Part shown: positions 1-6,713 of the stretch, one piece after another
Layout of the letters: each line of letters begins with the position of its first letter
How positions within the stretch are numbered: position 1 is the stretch's first letter
Notes under the pieces: model-generated
Databases searched by the model: none
Told to the model about the DNA's origin: nothing
Seen by the model: only the letters and a program-made list of their open reading frames with translations
Translations under genes and position numbers: made by a program
From: Deltaproteobacteria bacterium
Lineage (GTDB): Bacteria > Desulfobacterota > Desulfarculia > Adiutricales > Adiutricaceae
DNA length: 13,559 nucleotides
Assembly: GCA_031269135.1 (NCBI GenBank)
Contig: JAISZP010000038.1
Coordinates: 1 to 13,559 of the forward strand
Direction: 5' to 3'

Positions 1-27
1 AAAAAAACCTCTGACTTAAGTCAAGGG
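1..27 (-). terminator. Possible intrinsic terminator downstream of pilO
   Basis: Read on the minus strand, the arms CCCTTGAC and GTCAGAGG can pair around a TTAA loop, with one internal mismatch and one G-U pair, and are followed directly by seven Ts at the window edge. The core is the 12-base perfect palindrome at 12-23. The position, about 300 bases after the pilO stop, would suit the end of the pil transcript. The stem is weak and the window ends here, so this is tentative. Confidence 0.35.
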
Positions 28-79
28 ATAAATTGGGTTCGAATTTGATTAGAAATACAAGAAAATATTCCAAACCATC

Positions 80-192
80 GATTCATAACAAAATTCGATT
101 CATAACAAAATTCGGTTCACAACAAAATTCGGCGACGCTTACACAAACTTGTTCGCTGCAATCTTATTCGCTAAAATCTTGCTCACTGCAAT
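80..192. repeat. Two adjacent short tandem arrays (17 bp x3, 15 bp x3)
   Basis: Three 17-bp units lie at 80-96, 97-113 and 114-130. The first two are identical (GATTCATAACAAAATTC) and the third differs at two bases. After a 17-base gap come three 15-bp units at 148-162, 163-177 and 178-192 (CTTGTTCGCTGCAAT-like). The rest of 1-326 holds no convincing gene. A 72-codon plus-strand frame here (33-251) is built from the repeats and has no ribosome binding site. Confidence 0.85.
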
Positions 193-326
193 TTCGTCGC
201 AGTTCGACTGCTCTCTCCGATTTTCATACAAAAATCATGCCGACAAAATAATCTTTGATTGCAACAGCTCTTTCGCTTTACTTAAACAAAACGACCTAAA
301 CAAACGTTGAGACGTTCAAAAGACGA

Positions 327-968
327 CTATTTTTTCTTCTGACTCGCCAGTTGGATCTCGTCCGGGGTCAATTCACGGTAAGTGCTCCCCTGACACTTCA
401 CTTTGATCAGCATGGTCAAGGTTTCGGTCATTAACGGAGAATCCACTTGAACCGAGGTTATGTTGATGAGCCTATCCATTTGGCTAAGCGCGTAAAAAAA
501 CTTCAAGACGCTTAAAAACCCGCCCTCCAAGTTCATCGAGAATTGAATTTCAGCGTAATCAGCCAGAGGAACAGCGGCCTTTGGAGCAAATAGAGTCACC
601 CTGGCGCCTGCTTGGGCGCCTAATTCCGAGATTATCTCTATGAGTCTGGGAATCTCGTTTTCAGTGGTCAAAAAGCTCTTTAGATAGCTGTAAGTGTAGG
701 TAACCGGCTGGATGTAGTCGGCAATCGGTTTGTGCTTATTTATGTTGGCCGTCTCCGTTTTTATCTGCTCGTTGAGGGAGGCGACCTCTCTGGTCAGAGT
801 GGCGACCTGGGCTTCCCAAGGAGTATAGTAAAGCATATAAAAGACGGCTATCGCCGCGACTATTCCGGCCACTAAGATGGCTATCTTAGCTCCTTTTTTG
901 AGACCGGCTATTTTAGAGAAAAAATCCGAACCTTTTTTTGTCTTTTTTACAGCTTGAGCCTTTGCCAT
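327..968 (-). CDS. pilO: Type IV pilus inner-membrane platform protein PilO
   Basis: 213-residue bitopic inner-membrane protein. It has a lysine-rich cytoplasmic tail (1-27), one membrane segment (about 28-47), a coiled coil (about 52-80) and a C-terminal periplasmic domain of the PilO ferredoxin-like type. In characterised systems PilO pairs with PilN and links the cytoplasmic PilM to the PilP-PilQ secretin. The family call rests on length, this architecture and the position after pilM and pilN. Primary sequence is poorly conserved in PilO and I see no signature motif. The start is an ATG preceded by GAGG seven bases upstream. It is separated from pilN by 184 bases containing a tandem repeat, unusually far for this operon. 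No pilP or pilQ follows. A type II secretion GspM-like role is less likely given the pilM neighbour. Confidence 0.8.
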   Translation of the reverse strand: MAKAQAVKKTKKGSDFFSKIAGLKKGAKIAILVAGIVAAIAVFYMLYYTPWEAQVATLTREVASLNEQIKTETANINKHKPIADYIQPVTYTYSYLKSFLTTENEIPRLIEIISELGAQAGARVTLFAPKAAVPLADYAEIQFSMNLEGGFLSVLKFFYALSQMDRLINITSVQVDSPLMTETLTMLIKVKCQGSTYRELTPDEIQLASQKKK

Positions 969-1074
969 GATTGCCTCATTAAAATCAAACAGCCACCCGG
1001 GTTTAGTCGCCTCAAGTCGGACTCCGAGGCGGGGTTGACTCTCTTGTTAAAAACAAACCGTCATCTATCGTAAT

Positions 1075-1144
1075 TCATCGGGTCATAGTAATCGGGTCAT
1101 ATTCATCGCGTCGCAGTCATCGCGTAATCGTCGTCGTCGTCACG
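1075..1144. repeat. 14-bp imperfect tandem array in the pilN-pilO spacer
   Basis: Five consecutive 14-base blocks (1075-1088, 1089-1102, 1103-1116, 1117-1130, 1131-1144) follow the pattern TCATCGsGTCATAG with substitutions, the last decaying into TCG triplets. The array occupies much of the 184-base gap between two genes that normally abut. Confidence 0.75.
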
Positions 1145-1152
1145 CCTATCGC

Positions 1153-1839
1153 TTACAGAAGTTTAGCGTTTTCCTTGTTGCGTTCCAGGGCTTTCGCAAG
1201 ATCCGGGGCGGCGGCGGAAACGATCTTTCTGATCGTTTCTCCATCCGGCAGATTGACGTCCGGCAGACCTTGATCCAATAAAGTGGGATCAGGCAAGATG
1301 GAAGAAGACTTAATCTCGAAGGTCACTAATTTCACTCTATTGATGACTGTATCGCCGGCGGCCCTTTGGAGTTCCACCTGCTTCAAAAGCGGCAGTTGCT
1401 CCAAACGGCTCAAAAAGGAAGCCACCGCCTCATGATCGGTCGCCATTCCTTTAATGGAGAGCACCCCTTTATCATGAGAACAGCTTGTAAGCCAAGTGGT
1501 TTGATTATTGACTTGACTGGCTATGGCCATAAAAAGCCTGGCCTGATCGCGGCGTCTTTCTTCAAGTTCCGAAATAGCCGCGACCTGCACCATTTCTTTC
1601 ACGAAAAGCGTAGTCTGCTCCAAAGCCGCCTTAGCTTGCGAAGAAAGATCGTTTAAAGTCTTGGTGTAGTTGGCCTTCTCCTTTTGCAAAGCTTCGACTT
1701 TGGGCGTCATATAAAAAACGTTGGCGAAGTACATCAGCAAACCTACCGCCACCATCACCACAAAAAAAATGGTCACCAATAATTTGCCGCCGGCTGTCTG
1801 TCGAAACGACTCTAAAGGTAAAAGGTTTATTTTAATCAC
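1153..1839 (-). CDS. pilN: Type IV pilus inner-membrane platform protein PilN
   Basis: 228-residue bitopic membrane protein. The N-terminus MIKINLLP carries the conserved INLLP-type motif (residues 4-8) that docks into a groove of the actin-like PilM. A membrane segment follows at about 20-41, then a coiled-coil stretch (about 45-100) and a periplasmic domain that pairs with PilO in known systems. The start is GTG, supported by GGGAGG eight bases upstream and by the motif beginning at residue 2. No in-frame ATG gives the motif. It lies only 19 bases after the pilM stop, so the two genes are clearly co-transcribed. The C-terminal tail (about 185-228) is longer than the core domain needs and is rich in charged residues. 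Assignment is firm because of the motif plus the pilM neighbour. Confidence 0.9.
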   Translation of the reverse strand: MIKINLLPLESFRQTAGGKLLVTIFFVVMVAVGLLMYFANVFYMTPKVEALQKEKANYTKTLNDLSSQAKAALEQTTLFVKEMVQVAAISELEERRRDQARLFMAIASQVNNQTTWLTSCSHDKGVLSIKGMATDHEAVASFLSRLEQLPLLKQVELQRAAGDTVINRVKLVTFEIKSSSILPDPTLLDQGLPDVNLPDGETIRKIVSAAAPDLAKALERNKENAKLL

Positions 1840-1858
1840 TATCTTGCCCTCCCAAAGA

Positions 1859-2917
1859 CTATAAGATCTCTTGTTTACGTATAGCTAGACCGAAGCTGAC
1901 GGCCATTTGGGGTCCTATATAGTCGATGTACGCTTGATCAAACTTCTTGATGTTAAATTTAACTGTTTTCAAGGGATTGAAAATTTCGGTAGGAAGGTGG
2001 AAATGGCTTTGAAACTGCTCGGCGATCCCATTAAGATTGGCGCCGCCGCCCGCTAAAAGGATCTTGCTCGCCTGGAATTCAGGGACCTCGCTTTTGACGG
2101 AATCGATGGCTCGTTCGACCGCAGCCATCCAGTTGCTGACTATGCGGTCGACCACTTCGGAAGCCTGGGCGAGTTCAGGCGGTTCGACATTGCCCAGCTT
2201 AATCGCCTCAGCCTCCTCAGGCGGCACGCCGAAGGCGTCCTCGATGTCCTCAGTCAACCTCTGCCCGCCGATGTTCTCTTCCTTAATGGTGTGAGGCAAG
2301 CCTTCGTTAAGAACTGTGATGTGTATCAAGGTGGCGCCGATATCGACCAAGACGGCGTTATCCCGAGATTCGGGATTGGTGAAGTCGTAGGCGTTGAACA
2401 ACGCCAGCGCATCGACGTCGATGACGGCCGGCTTGAGAAGCTTGGTCAGGGCGATCGCCTGGAGGTAGTTGAAGACGACTTCTTTTCTGGCCGCCACCAA
2501 CAGAACCGACATCTGCCCGTATCGATCGTCGTTGGCCAGGATGTGACCATCTATGATGACCTCGTTTATGGGATACGGTATGTACTGTTCGGCCTCTAGA
2601 GTCAAAGACTGTCTCAATTCTTTTTGGCTGATCACCGGCATGGAGATCTTTTTGATGATCATCGTCTCTCCGCTGAGAGAGAGGGCGGCGAAACGGCCTT
2701 TGGAGAGTTTGCAGAGTTTGATCAGAGATCGCATGGCGGCGCTCATGGCGGTCCTGGCCGGAATCGGTTGCTCTTCCCATTGAGTCATGACGCCGTATGG
2801 CATCTGAGCCATACCCAGACCTTCGAGGGACACTACTTGACGTTTACCCTTGCCTTTAATGCTTAAAAGAATTGCCTTAGCCGCATAGGTGCCAATGTCA
2901 AAGCCTATAACGGACAT
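1859..2917 (-). CDS. pilM: Type IV pilus assembly ATPase-fold protein PilM
   Basis: 352-residue cytoplasmic protein with the actin/FtsA-like fold. Visible elements are the phosphate-1 loop VIGFDIGT at 3-10, the PilM-typical EAEQYIPYP at 108-116, phosphate-2 VDIGATLIHI at 191-200, IGGQRLTEDI at 216-225 and the nucleotide-binding LAGGGANLNGI at 288-298. PilM binds the N-terminal tail of PilN and couples the cytoplasmic motors to the envelope platform. The frame is open for 40 more codons upstream, but I place the start at the ATG at 2917. There the protein begins MSVIGFDIG as family members do, and AAAGGAG sits eight bases upstream. It is first in the minus-strand order pilM-pilN-pilO. The leader to 3343 carries no clear sigma-70 or sigma-54 promoter that I could recognise. 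Confidence 0.95.
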   Translation of the reverse strand: MSVIGFDIGTYAAKAILLSIKGKGKRQVVSLEGLGMAQMPYGVMTQWEEQPIPARTAMSAAMRSLIKLCKLSKGRFAALSLSGETMIIKKISMPVISQKELRQSLTLEAEQYIPYPINEVIIDGHILANDDRYGQMSVLLVAARKEVVFNYLQAIALTKLLKPAVIDVDALALFNAYDFTNPESRDNAVLVDIGATLIHITVLNEGLPHTIKEENIGGQRLTEDIEDAFGVPPEEAEAIKLGNVEPPELAQASEVVDRIVSNWMAAVERAIDSVKSEVPEFQASKILLAGGGANLNGIAEQFQSHFHLPTEIFNPLKTVKFNIKKFDQAYIDYIGPQMAVSFGLAIRKQEIL

Positions 2918-3521
2918 AGTCAAGTCTCCTTTCGTCGATGGCGTCCTTCGATGTCCACGCTGTTTATAGCAATCAGGAATCAAAAGGTTAGAGATGATTG
3001 ATGATCGGCTTGCCTCAAAGCTGATGGTTCCGCGCAAAAGAACCTATAAGAGAAAAATCGGCGACGATGTTCTTTTAGATTTTAGCGAATGGGGGCAAGC
3101 AAGATCCGAGCGACACGTAGGTTTCAATTAAAAATCAACGATCCTAGGGTTTTGCCCTATAAACGTCAAAAACGCGTTTCCTAAGGATTACACGCCCCTC
3201 GCAAGCCAATCAAGCCCGCAACGCCGAAATGAACTTATAAAACAAACCAAGTTCGGCGAATTGGGGAGAAAATGACCGGAGGGGGCTGAAATTTGCAACT
3301 TTAAAACCTTATGTTTAAAAGACGAACGTAAACCGACTTGCTCTTAAACACAGTTAAAACAATAAACTTTGCCCAAGACGGAATAAACGCCCTGATCGAT
3401 AGGAAAAAAAACTAAAGGGCCGATCAGGGGACGATATTTGGAACCATCATCACCAAAACCGGCCCTATTAGGTGGGCTCTTGATGGTTTTCGACCGGGCT
3501 TGACAAAAAGCCCAATTACCA
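2918..3521. other. Gene-free spacer between the XRE gene and pilM
   Basis: About 600 bases with no credible gene. A 96-codon minus-strand frame covers 3344-3634 but overlaps the XRE gene out of frame, has no family resemblance I recognise and coincides with structured sequence. The left part must hold the pilM promoter unless pilM is read through from the XRE gene. The right part holds the inverted repeats listed at 3390-3466 and a small hairpin GGGCTT/AAGCCC at 3496-3513, just after the XRE stop. Confidence 0.6.
3390..3466 (-). promoter_or_regulatory. Overlapping inverted repeats with a U-tract downstream of the XRE gene
   Basis: In minus-strand RNA order, arm A (3466-3460, AGGGCCG) can pair with arm C (3422-3416, CGGCCCU). 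The sequence UUAG and eight Us at 3411-3404 follow, which is terminator-like. Arm B (3429-3421, CCCUGAUCG) pairs perfectly over nine bases with arm D (3398-3390). Arms B and C share positions 3421-3422, so the two pairings exclude each other. This may simply be the XRE terminator with extra structure, or an attenuator ahead of the pil operon. Function is inference. Confidence 0.4.
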
Positions 3522-3725
3522 TTAGAGCAAATCAGCAAAAATCTTGTCTTTGTCTTCCAGAGAATAGCCCAACGCCAAAATGATCTTGCGCATGGTTTCC
3601 ATCCGAGCTTTCTCGCCATTTTCGATCCGATCAATCGTCATGGGGGAAACTCCGGCCTTTCTGGCCAGTTCAGCTTTGCTGAGCAAGAGTTGTTCTCTGA
3701 TGTTTTTAAGTGTGTTCTTCGCCAA
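3522..3725 (-). CDS. Small XRE/Cro-type helix-turn-helix regulator
   Basis: 67-residue protein that is almost entirely one helix-turn-helix domain. The first helix of the motif is at about 17-24 (SKAELARKAG) and the recognition helix at about 27-36 (SPMTIDRIENG), followed by the usual GEKA turn and a closing helix through LALGYS. It should bind an operator as a dimer. There is no second domain for ligand or partner binding. The start is TTG with AAAGAGG seven bases upstream; no ATG or GTG start would keep the domain intact. A near-consensus promoter lies 72-100 bases upstream. It stands alone: no toxin or restriction enzyme gene is adjacent, so it is neither an evident antitoxin nor a controller protein. 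Its target is unknown; autoregulation is a reasonable guess. Confidence 0.9.
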   Translation of the reverse strand: MAKNTLKNIREQLLLSKAELARKAGVSPMTIDRIENGEKARMETMRKIILALGYSLEDKDKIFADLL

Positions 3726-4046
3726 AATAGCACCTCTTTCAAGTAGAGCAATTTTAAAATTTGGGAGTCTCTTCCCGCAACATTCATCTTATTCTTATTT
3801 AAGCAATTTTACGACTCCTTGTCAAGCTATTTTTTATAATTGATAAGCAACTGAAAACAAGTTACACACTGTATAGGCAATCGACAGGGAAGACAACACA
3901 ATATCTTGTGATAAGGTACCTAAAAAAAATTTTTTTTCTAGTCTAAATTTGGAATAAAATAACGTAATTTCTCCCCACCTAGAGACGGCCACTAAACAAA
4001 AGAGAACCAAACTTAGGGACCTGTGAGCCTATTAAGCATCCATTGC
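3726..4046. other. AT-rich spacer between XRE and SCP2 genes
   Basis: No gene is seen. It contains the XRE promoter (3797-3825). It also holds a striking A8T8 block at 3922-3937 next to the palindrome GGTACC (3915-3920). Such a block is strongly bent or stiff A-tract DNA and can also act as a slippage site. On the minus strand it could contribute to ending the SCP2 transcript, but no GC-rich stem precedes it. Confidence 0.5.
3797..3825 (-). promoter_or_regulatory. Sigma-70-type promoter of the XRE gene
   Basis: On the minus strand TTGACA (3825-3820) is followed by a 17-base spacer and TTAAAT (3802-3797). This is a perfect -35 box, ideal spacing and a four-of-six -10 box. It would start transcription near 3790, about 65 bases before the XRE start codon. 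It is the best sigma-70 promoter match in the window. Confidence 0.7.
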
Positions 4047-4367
4047 TCAATCAGGCCACACGTTTTTCAACTGCCCTACCAAATTAGCATCACCCTTAAC
4101 TTTTATTTTGCCGGTAATGAAGGCCATCATAGGACTCATTTGTCTCTGAGCTACCTTCAGAAGCGTAGCGGAATTGGTTGTTACAGTCACATCCGGCTCA
4201 GAGTCGTCATATAAGTTCACAGTTATGACTCCCTCGTTAAAATCCACCAACCACTGTTTTTGCTGTTCGTCAGTAATGTTCAACAGTATGGAAGCTTTTA
4301 TGTTCGAGTCAAGCTTTGTCCTTGACGCCTTATCAATCATCTTATGGTAGAGTTCTTCCAGGGTCAT
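4047..4367 (-). CDS. SCP2 sterol-carrier-domain protein
   Basis: 106-residue cytoplasmic protein consisting of a single SCP2-like lipid-binding domain. The recognisable signature is the C-terminal block with MMAFITGKIKVKGDANLVGQL (about 80-100), which in SCP2 proteins forms the last strand and helix lining the hydrophobic tunnel. It is preceded by the beta-rich middle (WLVDFNEGVITVNLY at about 39-53, DVTVTTNSATLLKVA at about 59-73). There is no signal peptide. The start ATG has GGAGG four bases upstream. Length matches bacterial stand-alone SCP2 proteins, which bind acyl chains or other hydrophobic ligands; the ligand here cannot be told. It is flanked by long spacers and by no lipid-metabolism gene, so context gives no pathway. 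Confidence 0.85.
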   Translation of the reverse strand: MTLEELYHKMIDKASRTKLDSNIKASILLNITDEQQKQWLVDFNEGVITVNLYDDSEPDVTVTTNSATLLKVAQRQMSPMMAFITGKIKVKGDANLVGQLKNVWPD

Positions 4368-4559
4368 TTTTCCTCCATCTCTTTAGACCGGACGGCTAAC
4401 TGATAACGTGTGATTTACCTAATAAGCCTTTGGTGATTGAAGTTATCTCAGAGAAATACAATTAAACGCATTTTAGTTTGCGACTGTATATCTGTGAAGC
4501 GGATGGCGAACCATTGAGGCCCGATTCGCGATTCCGCCGAATCCGCAGGCTTTGAACCT

Positions 4560-4591
4560 TGCTCCAAAAGAGTCCTGCTCCAATAGAGCCT
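4560..4591. repeat. 16-bp direct repeat, two copies
   Basis: TGCTCCAAAAGAGTCC at 4560-4575 is followed at once by TGCTCCAATAGAGCCT at 4576-4591. The copies differ at three positions, and a decayed third start follows at 4592. Confidence 0.7.
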
Positions 4592-4659
4592 TGCAGCGAA
4601 AAGCCCGCTTTTCCCCGCCGCGACGGATGAAAGACGTCTAGCGAGAGATTGCTTTAATG

Positions 4660-4696
4660 GCGCCTTTCTATAGCGCCTCTCTATAGCGCCTTTCTA
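4660..4696. repeat. 13-bp tandem repeat, about 2.8 copies
   Basis: GCGCCTTTCTATA at 4660-4672 and GCGCCTCTCTATA at 4673-4685 are followed by a partial third copy GCGCCTTTCTA at 4686-4696. There is a single mismatch across the copies. Confidence 0.85.
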
Positions 4697-5568
4697 GCCC
4701 CTTCTTAGGGAAAGGGAGTCATTTTTCTCGACCCTGGCAGATGAAAAATATCGTCGAAGGCGCTGTTTGAGAGAGAAAATATTCGCTCTCCAATGTCGTA
4801 AGGGTTTTAAGCCGACCCGAGGCAGGCGCAAAAAGCGCCTACCTATTATAAATGATTTTACTCGACTCGTTTTAACTATGTCAACATTATTAAAATTTCG
4901 CCGAATTTTCACATCGCCGTAAAGTCAAACAACTTGATGATAGCGCCTTGCCAAAGGGAAGGATATTGATTTCGCCGAACTGCATCAAAACTTGCAAACT
5001 TCGGCCAAAAGCGATCTTTACAGCGCAGTTTATGTACCTAAACCGATCTAACAAGCAAACATGCGATTAAACATTAAATCGAACTTGAAAGCTCAGCGCT
5101 TCGCAATGCCTCACTATTGTCGATAATCAGCGGCATCGACATCAATTTTCGTCAGACTTCGATTGAGAGCTTGTCTGTTTGAAGACGCCCCAAGATACTG
5201 AAGATTTTTCGGTTCAAGTCGACCGACGCGCCTTGGAAGAGCAACAGACGTCATTGCGGATGTCATCGCCCATATTTGCGGCGGTCTTGCTCCAAAAGGT
5301 TTTCAGACGCCGAATCATTAGTTTGCCTTTACTGTGGAAAAGTAGACCTTACATTGTCGACAATGCAAATGCAACCCGAACAAGGCCAAAACTCTTAAAA
5401 AGACCCTTGAAAAGAACATGAAAAAAACTTTCACCTCCAAAAGAGCGCTAAAATACGCCATATCTTAAAGCGTCGGAGAGGCCGCAGACTCATTTAAAAA
5501 CTAATTATCGAGTCCTCCATTGGACTTATAAAATCATCTCTCAAAATCGTTATTTTTAGAGCCGTTAG

Positions 5569-5624
5569 TTCAAGATCCACATCTACATTCGTCGATTCAA
5601 GATCCTCCATTCTAGATCCTTCGA
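5569..5624. repeat. Imperfect direct repeat of 27 and 29 bp
   Basis: Two adjacent copies begin TTCAAGATCC and end TTCG(T)CGA at 5569-5595 and 5596-5624. They differ by small insertions, and a third GATCCTTCGA-like echo lies inside the second copy. Confidence 0.5.
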
Positions 5625-6048
5625 TTTCAGTCGACAAGCGTCTCAAAAACTAACGTTGATTGGAAACTCATCCACCTAAGCGAAAAGTCAAAAGCTTAAA
5701 GTTCATGTCGTAAACATTGCTCGCCGGACCATAAGCCAAGGGAAAGCGACGAACATCAACCCAAAACGTTTTGAGTGATGCTTTTTGGCGGCGGCGCAAA
5801 ATATTGCGTCCATCTCGCCCGTCCTTCTGATGTTTAAATGACGAGCCTGCTTTTAAGTGGCGAAGCTATTCGGCCTCGGGTATAATAATTGCGATTGCGG
5901 AAATGAAATCTATGCCTTTTAAATGGCCGGAGCCGCTGCCGCCCTACGACGCGCCGGTTTTTTCGAGCCTCTTGACCGGCATCTTATAACAGGATTTTTG
6001 AAGGAAACTTTAGCATCATGATGCGCATCGATCTTATAGGCCGTAAAT

Positions 6049-6166
6049 CTTGGAGGCCCTAAACGCTTGGATGGTTTTAAGACTTGGATGGCTTAAAGAC
6101 TTGGGCGGCTTAAAGACTTGGAGGCCCTAAATGCTTGGCGGCATGAATACTTGGATGGCATGGGTA
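6049..6166. repeat. 17-bp tandem array, seven units
   Basis: Units start at 6049, 6066, 6083, 6100, 6117, 6134 and 6150, each beginning CTTGG and followed by a G-rich core and an A-rich tail (typical unit CTTGGATGGCTTAAAGA). Six are 17 bp and one is 16 bp. Units 1 and 5 share the variant CTTGGAGGCCCTAAA, which hints at higher-order duplication. The last unit overlaps the ATG of the transposase remnant. No unique spacers separate the units, so this is not a CRISPR array. Confidence 0.9.
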
Positions 6167-6713
6167 TGGGCGCGCGATACGTAATCATATTGACTCCTCG
6201 ACAAAAGCTTCATCTGACGCGATTGACTAAAACTCGCAAGAGCGATAGCCGGTCAGCTCTATTTGCCAGAGCTTTACTGCTCAGCGAAAGTAAGCCTTCT
6301 GGGCCAGGCTGGCTGAGCAAAGATGTTTGCGCGGCGCTCGGCTTTGGAGAAAGCACTCTGGAGAGGTTAAAAAAGCGGTTTGTCCAAGAGGGTCTCGAGA
6401 GAGCTCTCGAACGCAAACCCCTCGCTGTCGGCCAAAGAGACGTCAAACTAGACCAGGACTTCGAAACCAAGATTATTGCGCTGGCCAGTTCTTCGCCGCC
6501 TCAAGGGCGAGCTAGATGGACTGTTCGCCTTTTAGCCGAAAAAGCGGTTGAACTTGCCTATATCGACGCTGTTTCCGCGATGTCGATTCAGAGGATCTTG
6601 AAAAAAAACAGCTTCGAGCTCTTGCCGACAACTACCGGAAAATCCCGCCAAGATGGCGCGATGCTTTTGTAGCTACGATGTAATGTGTACTGAAATTTTA
6701 CGGCAAGCAACTT
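6160..6713 (+). pseudogene. IS630-family transposase remnant, N-terminal part
   Basis: The frame from the ATG at 6160 gives the N-terminal half of an IS630-type transposase. It begins near ARYVIILTPRQ, continues through the helix-turn-helix region (LFARALLLSES, GPGWLSKDVCAALGFGESTLERLKKRFVQEG, ALERKP) and on to GRARWTVRLLAEKAVEL and MSIQRILKKN. Around 6625-6635 the frame is lost by one base. The other frame then reads YRKIPPRWRDAFVATM, a stop (TAA at 6681-6683), and CVLKFYGKQL, matching the order expected in intact relatives (roughly KIPP-FV-ME-VLD-Y). Homology ends near 6713, so the catalytic DDE domain is gone. The frame is also open back to a TTG at 6118, but those 14 codons come from the tandem repeat. 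No terminal inverted repeats were found. It is surely inactive. Confidence 0.85.

Larger units (their letters stand above)
4368..6159. other. Long gene-poor stretch with repeats and possible relics
   Basis: Nearly 1.8 kb without a credible intact gene. Short frames at 4694-4912 (minus, 72 codons) and 5179-5421 (plus, 80 codons) lack ribosome binding sites and recognisable domains. Imperfect direct repeats recur: 16 bp x2 at 4560-4591, 13 bp x3 at 4660-4696, about 28 bp x2 at 5569-5624 and 17 bp x7 from 6049. The 5190-5460 stretch reads like protein in one frame interrupted by stops and may be a dead gene. The promoter-like TATAAT at 5881-5886 has only a poor -35 partner. Confidence 0.6.

Noticed and set aside
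33..251. 72-codon plus-strand open frame
   Set aside because: It is made largely of the 17-bp and 15-bp tandem repeats, has no ribosome binding site and no family resemblance.
303..316. Hairpin AACGT/ACGTT just after the pilO stop as a terminator
   Set aside because: The stem is only five pairs, AT-rich, and no adequate T-run follows on the minus strand.
2358..2780. 140-codon minus-strand open frame
   Set aside because: It lies wholly within pilM in another frame on the same strand; pilM has clear family motifs across this range.
3344..3634. 96-codon minus-strand open frame with a cysteine-containing C-terminus
   Set aside because: It overlaps the XRE gene out of frame, lacks a good start signal, and its 3' half is the inverted-repeat region.
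4694..4912. 72-codon minus-strand open frame rich in arginine
   Set aside because: No ribosome binding site or domain seen, and its end runs into the 13-bp repeat.
5881..5886. TATAAT as a promoter -10 box
   Set aside because: The hexamer 17 bases upstream (TGGCGA) matches the -35 consensus at only three of six positions, and no gene follows closely.
6049..6166. Possible CRISPR-like array
   Set aside because: The 17-bp units are directly adjacent with no unique spacers, and no cas genes are in the window.
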